Of a stretch of DNA of 64,000 nucleotides, positions 60,485-64,000 are shown piece after piece. The notes beneath the pieces are model-generated. The model was given only the letters and a program-made list of their open reading frames with translations, did not search any database and was not told the origin of the DNA. The stretch's first letter is position 1. The number at the start of each line of letters is the position of its first letter. The DNA is taken from contig NC_092859.1 of NCBI RefSeq assembly GCF_032062135.1, positions 46,118,784 through 46,182,783 on the forward strand, written 5' to 3'. This DNA comes from Pyxicephalus adspersus (lineage: Eukaryota; Chordata; Amphibia; Anura; Pyxicephalidae). The position numbers and the translations under genes are program-made.

Positions 60485-60653
60485 TACTGGCAGAATACAA
60501 CTTTATTGACAAGTTTGGAGAGAAGCAGAAGGACAAAAGAACAGAGTATTCTCAGTCCATAGATATGTTGCCATCTGCTGTTACTATCAGGAGCAGATGG
60601 ACTATCAGAGTGAAAATGGATTCCCTTAGTGTCTCCTGGAATGTGTCCACTGC
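60485..60653 (-). other. Candidate minus-strand terminal exon
   Basis: On the minus strand, a long pyrimidine tract ends TCTCTTTTCTTTTCAG (AG at 60655-60654). Starting at 60653 the frame reads AVDTFQETLRESIFTLIVHL and on to SMD and TGA at 60554-60552. AATAAA follows at 60507-60502. The arrangement looks like a last exon, but the peptide is not recognised and the signals could be coincidence. Confidence 0.25.
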
Positions 60654-61169
60654 CTGAAAAGAAAAGAGACTTAAAGAATAGAAAAAAAACTACCATCTGC
60701 TCTCTGCTGATGTAGGGCATCTATTTTGTCATTGCTAAATTTAACCAGGGAATCCCTATCATGTCACTGGGCAGACAGATTAAAGGGTCAGCTTGATGCA
60801 TCTGCAGAGGGTGGATTGTGGAGTTAACTACTCTAACATGTTTGCTGAATTGGCACATATGTATTATGGATTTCCCATTGCAAACATGAAGTCAAATGTA
60901 TAAATGTAATATTGAAATATAATTTTTGTTATAAAAAAGTAAAACAATTAAAGGTCAGCATAGTAACCGTACAGGTATAAATTAGTATGGGCCAAGCCAA
61001 ACTCTGAAGCCTCGCCTAAATTTTATCCATAAAACTGATCTTGTTAAGAATAATAAAACCTGGCTGTAACTCTCTTAGCATATTCAGGATTATGGTTGAT
61101 GTTTGAGTTTACCACGACTTTAAGGAGTTAGCGTGGCAAATTCCTACTTCTTGCTGATATCAGTAGACC

Positions 61170-61560
61170 CTGGAGGTAACTAACCCCCAGCAATGGGGTA
61201 ACACCCAAGTAGGGTCAGGCCTATAATGATAACCCCTATTAAGTGTCAAAACCAGCAATGATCACTTCCAGACAGTATCCGAACCAGCAATATTAGTTCC
61301 CAGCAAGTGTCAGATACAGCATGATAAACCCCAGCAATAAACTCCAGCAAATGTGAGGTCCAGCAATACCCCTCAGTAATTGTCAGGACCAGCAATGACC
61401 CCTGTCAGGGTTTACAATAACCTCTATAAATTGTCAGGGCCAAAAACAACCCCCCCCCCCCAAAAAAAAAAAACAAAACAAAACAAACACATAGCCAAGC
61501 AATATCTTCAGTCCACCAATAACCTCAGCCAGCAATAACCTCCAGGTGGTGCTACAGAAC
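61170..61560 (+). repeat. Degenerate minisatellite (CCAGCAATGACCCC-type)
   Basis: Repeated variants of CCAGCAAT followed by AACCCC/GACCCC and AGTGTCAG occur about ten times at spacing of roughly 30-40 bases. The units have diverged and indels disrupt periodicity. A C-run and A-run (61449-61471) interrupt it. Confidence 0.7.
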
Positions 61561-62449
61561 TTTTAAAATGCTTGAATTAACTTACAACAAGCACTAGGGG
61601 CCCAGAAAAGAAAGGGCTCAAATAGAGAATCATCCAACCCTCCAATGGGCTAAATCTTGATTTAAAAGAATATTGACATTGTGGGTGTATGCTGACAGAG
61701 TGAATCAGTAACCATCTAGGCTTAGAAAATGTCCAAGTTCAGTCAAAACACAAATAACTGTACAACTAGGTAAATAGAAATTAACTGCAGGAATGAAAGC
61801 CCAAAGAGGGTTCAGCACCACATTCATTATGGAGGAGTTTATTTTTTTGACATTGCTGGAAATGTAGCAGGAGTTATACATTGTTATAGAGATGACATGG
61901 AACCATTCAATGGGGAGATTCTACTTTTACTTTTCTCCTCAGTCTTTCTGTCTATTTCCCATCAATTTCCTGGATTTGTTGGTGTTACCAAAAGTAGCCT
62001 ACTTTAAGCAGAGTGTTTTTTTCATTTAAGTTTAATTTAACCTGTCTACAGCACTTTGCAGGCATGTCCACCAGCCAAGTTCTGCTTGCACAGCAAGAAA
62101 AGTGGGGACATATAACTTGTGCAGAATGATCTGCACAAGGGTCCTCTGAGGCCCATTTACACTGGATTAGAATAAGATCAGTTATGGAACTTGATTGTTT
62201 TATATAGATCAGGACACTGCTCACTTCTAGGATTGGTGAAAAACAGGCTCATAATGGCCTAACCATGCCCATGATTTAAAATATCCAACCAAGTTACTTT
62301 ATACCCTTTCCTTTTTCTGCCTAACTAGACATAAAGAATGTGTCTTCTATTTCTTTGGACACCATTTGGACTGTAAGTGTAAGGGAAGTTGAAATCAGAT
62401 TGCAGTTGCATTCATTCTATTCCTTAAAATGTAAACTATGGAGCTACAG
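61561..62449. other. Intergenic DNA, nothing recognised
   Basis: AT-rich spacer. Confidence 0.45.
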
Positions 62450-62649
62450 CAGCCTGTCCCAACCAGGGTTCAGTAGAATCCTCTAGGGAACCCTTGAACT
62501 ATGAATGACTGACCTCCCATTTGCTGGTACCTGTATAGTTCTTGAGCCAACACCACTTTTCACAGACAGCAGCATGACACTGAGATGGTTTGATTTATTC
62601 TGTAATTATGATCACATTTAGACCACTGTTAGGGGAACATTCCTCTGAC
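62450..62649. mobile_element. hAT-type MITE left part, cut by a LINE insertion
   Basis: It starts CAGCCTGTCCCAACCAGGGT with GGGAACCCTTGAACTATGAA, as in the other Charlie-like copies, and breaks off at GGGGAACATTCCTCTGAC, where the LINE poly(A) tract begins. The missing right end was not found beyond the LINE. Confidence 0.6.
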
Positions 62650-63760
62650 TTTTTTTTTATTATATTTTTATTGGCAGAAAACAAGTTACAGGTTCCCATG
62701 AGACACAATAACAGAAAAATAACACAAAAAGTATATTCTGGTATGGGACAATCATAGAAAGCTTGAGGAATACAATGAACAAAATTGCAGATTCAATGAA
62801 CAGTAAACAATTTACCCGACATAACAGAAAATTCTTCCGCCATTCCTCCATTTTCTGTTTTCAAACAATAAAGTAGGAATAATGAGTAAACAAAAAAAAA
62901 ACCTGGTGAATGGGAAAACCAAACAAAAATCCCTTTCATAAAACCAATTGAATTAAACACCTAAACATCTCAGATGCTTCACTTATGCATATTCTCACTA
63001 GAAAGAGAGAAACACCAAAAATATCTGAAGTCAAATTAAAAAATTATACCTCCATTTACAGTCTACAATGTACAAAATATTAATAGCAAAGTGCAATACT
63101 GTTTAGCTAAATAACCATTGTTTAATGCGCTCCCAGGGCCCTACGGCCATACCAGACGGTATGACGAAAAAGCTCTTAAGTATAGGGGATAATGTAAATT
63201 GAAGATAGGGCATCCACGTTCAAAAAAAATTTTGTGGATGGGTGTCCCGATGTTGAGTGGCTTCATCTTGTATCTATGGTCATTAAAGATTGAAGATATT
63301 GTGTGAGGTTAAGGGTACTGGGAGGGTTTGGTTCTAACCACATCTTGGGATACTTTTTTTGCTGCAAGATAGCATAGATGTTCAACTTTGGTAACTGGTG
63401 GTTGCGCAGCGGGGTCAGTAGTAGACTCAGCCAAGGCATCACTATGAATAAGAGCCAGATGAGGGGAAAGTATCTGATCATTTCCCGTAACCGTTTTGGT
63501 AAAGTCAAAGACTTGCTTCCAAAATTGTAAGATTCTAAGACTGTCCCATAGTGCGTGTTCCAAGGGGGCCATATCTAGAGCACATTTAGGACAAGCTGTA
63601 TATCTGTTTAAAGCAGCTTGGGGAATTAAAACGTATATTGAAGGCATAATGTGCCTATGTATAATTTTAAACTGGACTTCACGCCACTGTTCACTAATAA
63701 TATTTCTGCAAACACACGCCAAGCTGGATTCTAACAATTCAAGCGTGTCAGTATGGGACA
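62650..63760 (-). mobile_element. L1/Tx1-type LINE, 3' fragment
   Basis: A minus-strand copy with its poly(A) (T-run) at 62650 and its 5' truncation at about 63760. The 3' UTR is followed by an ORF2 C-terminus: ISEQWREVQFKIIHRHIMP, then YTACPKCALDMAPLEHALWD (CPxC...H zinc-knuckle block) and ILQFWKQVFDFTKTVTGND. The frame is 63761-63309, then shifts to end near 63263. The domain corresponds to the end of ORF2 in the LINE at 40.7-41.3 kb but the two are different families. Confidence 0.85.
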
Positions 63761-63762
63761 TA

Positions 63763-64000
63763 CCGTATTTTTCGGACCATAAGACGCACTTTTTTCCCCC
63801 CAGAAGTGGGGGGAAAAAGTCCCTGCGTCTTATGGTCCAAATGTATCAAAATGTATCCTTCCCAGCTGCTGTCCCGTCCCCCCTGTAGCCCCCCCTCTGC
63901 CTTTCGGCCGGAGTGACTGTGTCTCCTGTATCTTGCTCCCAGCATCCTCCCACTCTCAGCATGATTGGCTGACAAAGTCATGCTGTGTTCCCTGAATAGC
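63763..64000. mobile_element. Left end of a TIR element (different subfamily), runs off window
   Basis: It starts CCGTATTTTTCGGACCATAA after TA (63761-63762), then GACGCAC, a C-run/G-run hairpin and CTGCGTCTTATGGTCC, an internal inverted copy of the start. The CCGTRTTTY start and TA flank resemble the gap-bearing elements, but the ATAAGACGCAC body differs. Confidence 0.65.

Noticed and set aside
60340..60720. 126-codon minus-strand frame
   Set aside because: The frame is not recognisable and crosses the strong splice-acceptor-like site at 60654; the shorter frame after that acceptor is the more plausible reading.

Overview
The window is vertebrate nuclear DNA, AT-rich and intron/intergenic-like. 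The repeat content points to an anuran amphibian, probably a neobatrachian frog: tRNA-derived SINEs with a GCTATATAAAT-type tail, L2-like and L1/Tx1-like LINEs, hAT and Harbinger miniature elements, and a palindromic TTTATTAAAGCTCTCC-type element. The species is inferred from repeat style and is not proven.

The one gene I can name is DIAPH1 (formin mDia1), on the + strand. Its last two coding exons are present. Exon 6157-6243 encodes the DAD core (MDSLLEAL, then RRKR). Exon 16262-16434 encodes the C-terminal tail, ending in TRAS and a stop. The exons are joined by a 10,018-base intron with matching phase (G|CG = Ala). Positions 1-6156 belong to the upstream intron. That large intron holds a possible alternative terminal exon near 11955-12025. 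Downstream of the stop is a 3' UTR with candidate poly(A) signals, the first at about 18369.

From about 18.4 kb to 64 kb I find no recognisable gene. The space is filled with transposon remains. They include hAT MITEs with 8-bp target duplications, an L2-like LINE (32.7-34.4 kb), a tRNA-type SINE (36.2-36.5 kb), a foldback element (37.95-38.35 kb), and a nearly complete but broken L1/Tx1-type LINE ORF2 on the minus strand (40.4-44.5 kb) with a 14-bp target duplication. They also include a TTAA-flanked piggyBac-like element (45.0-45.9 kb), an L1 fossil (46.9-47.6 kb), a pogo/Tigger-like MITE (51.3-51.7 kb), and a decayed Helitron with a 23-residue repeat array (52.2-54.6 kb). The right end carries a second L1 fossil (58.15-58.7 kb), Harbinger-like and palindromic MITEs, LINE 3' ends (59.35 and 62.65 kb), a possible solo LTR, and the left end of another TIR element at the right edge.

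Two assembly gaps (673-1218 and 52480-53269) both lie inside copies of the same TA-flanked TIR element. The points most worth follow-up are the candidate alternative DIAPH1 C-terminus, a recurring roughly 35-bp CCTGAGGAAGC...GAAACGCGT module found four times (twice as ends of a foldback), the recurrent loss of parts of the RT core in several LINE copies, and two unassigned minus-strand blocks that could be terminal exons of convergent transcripts.
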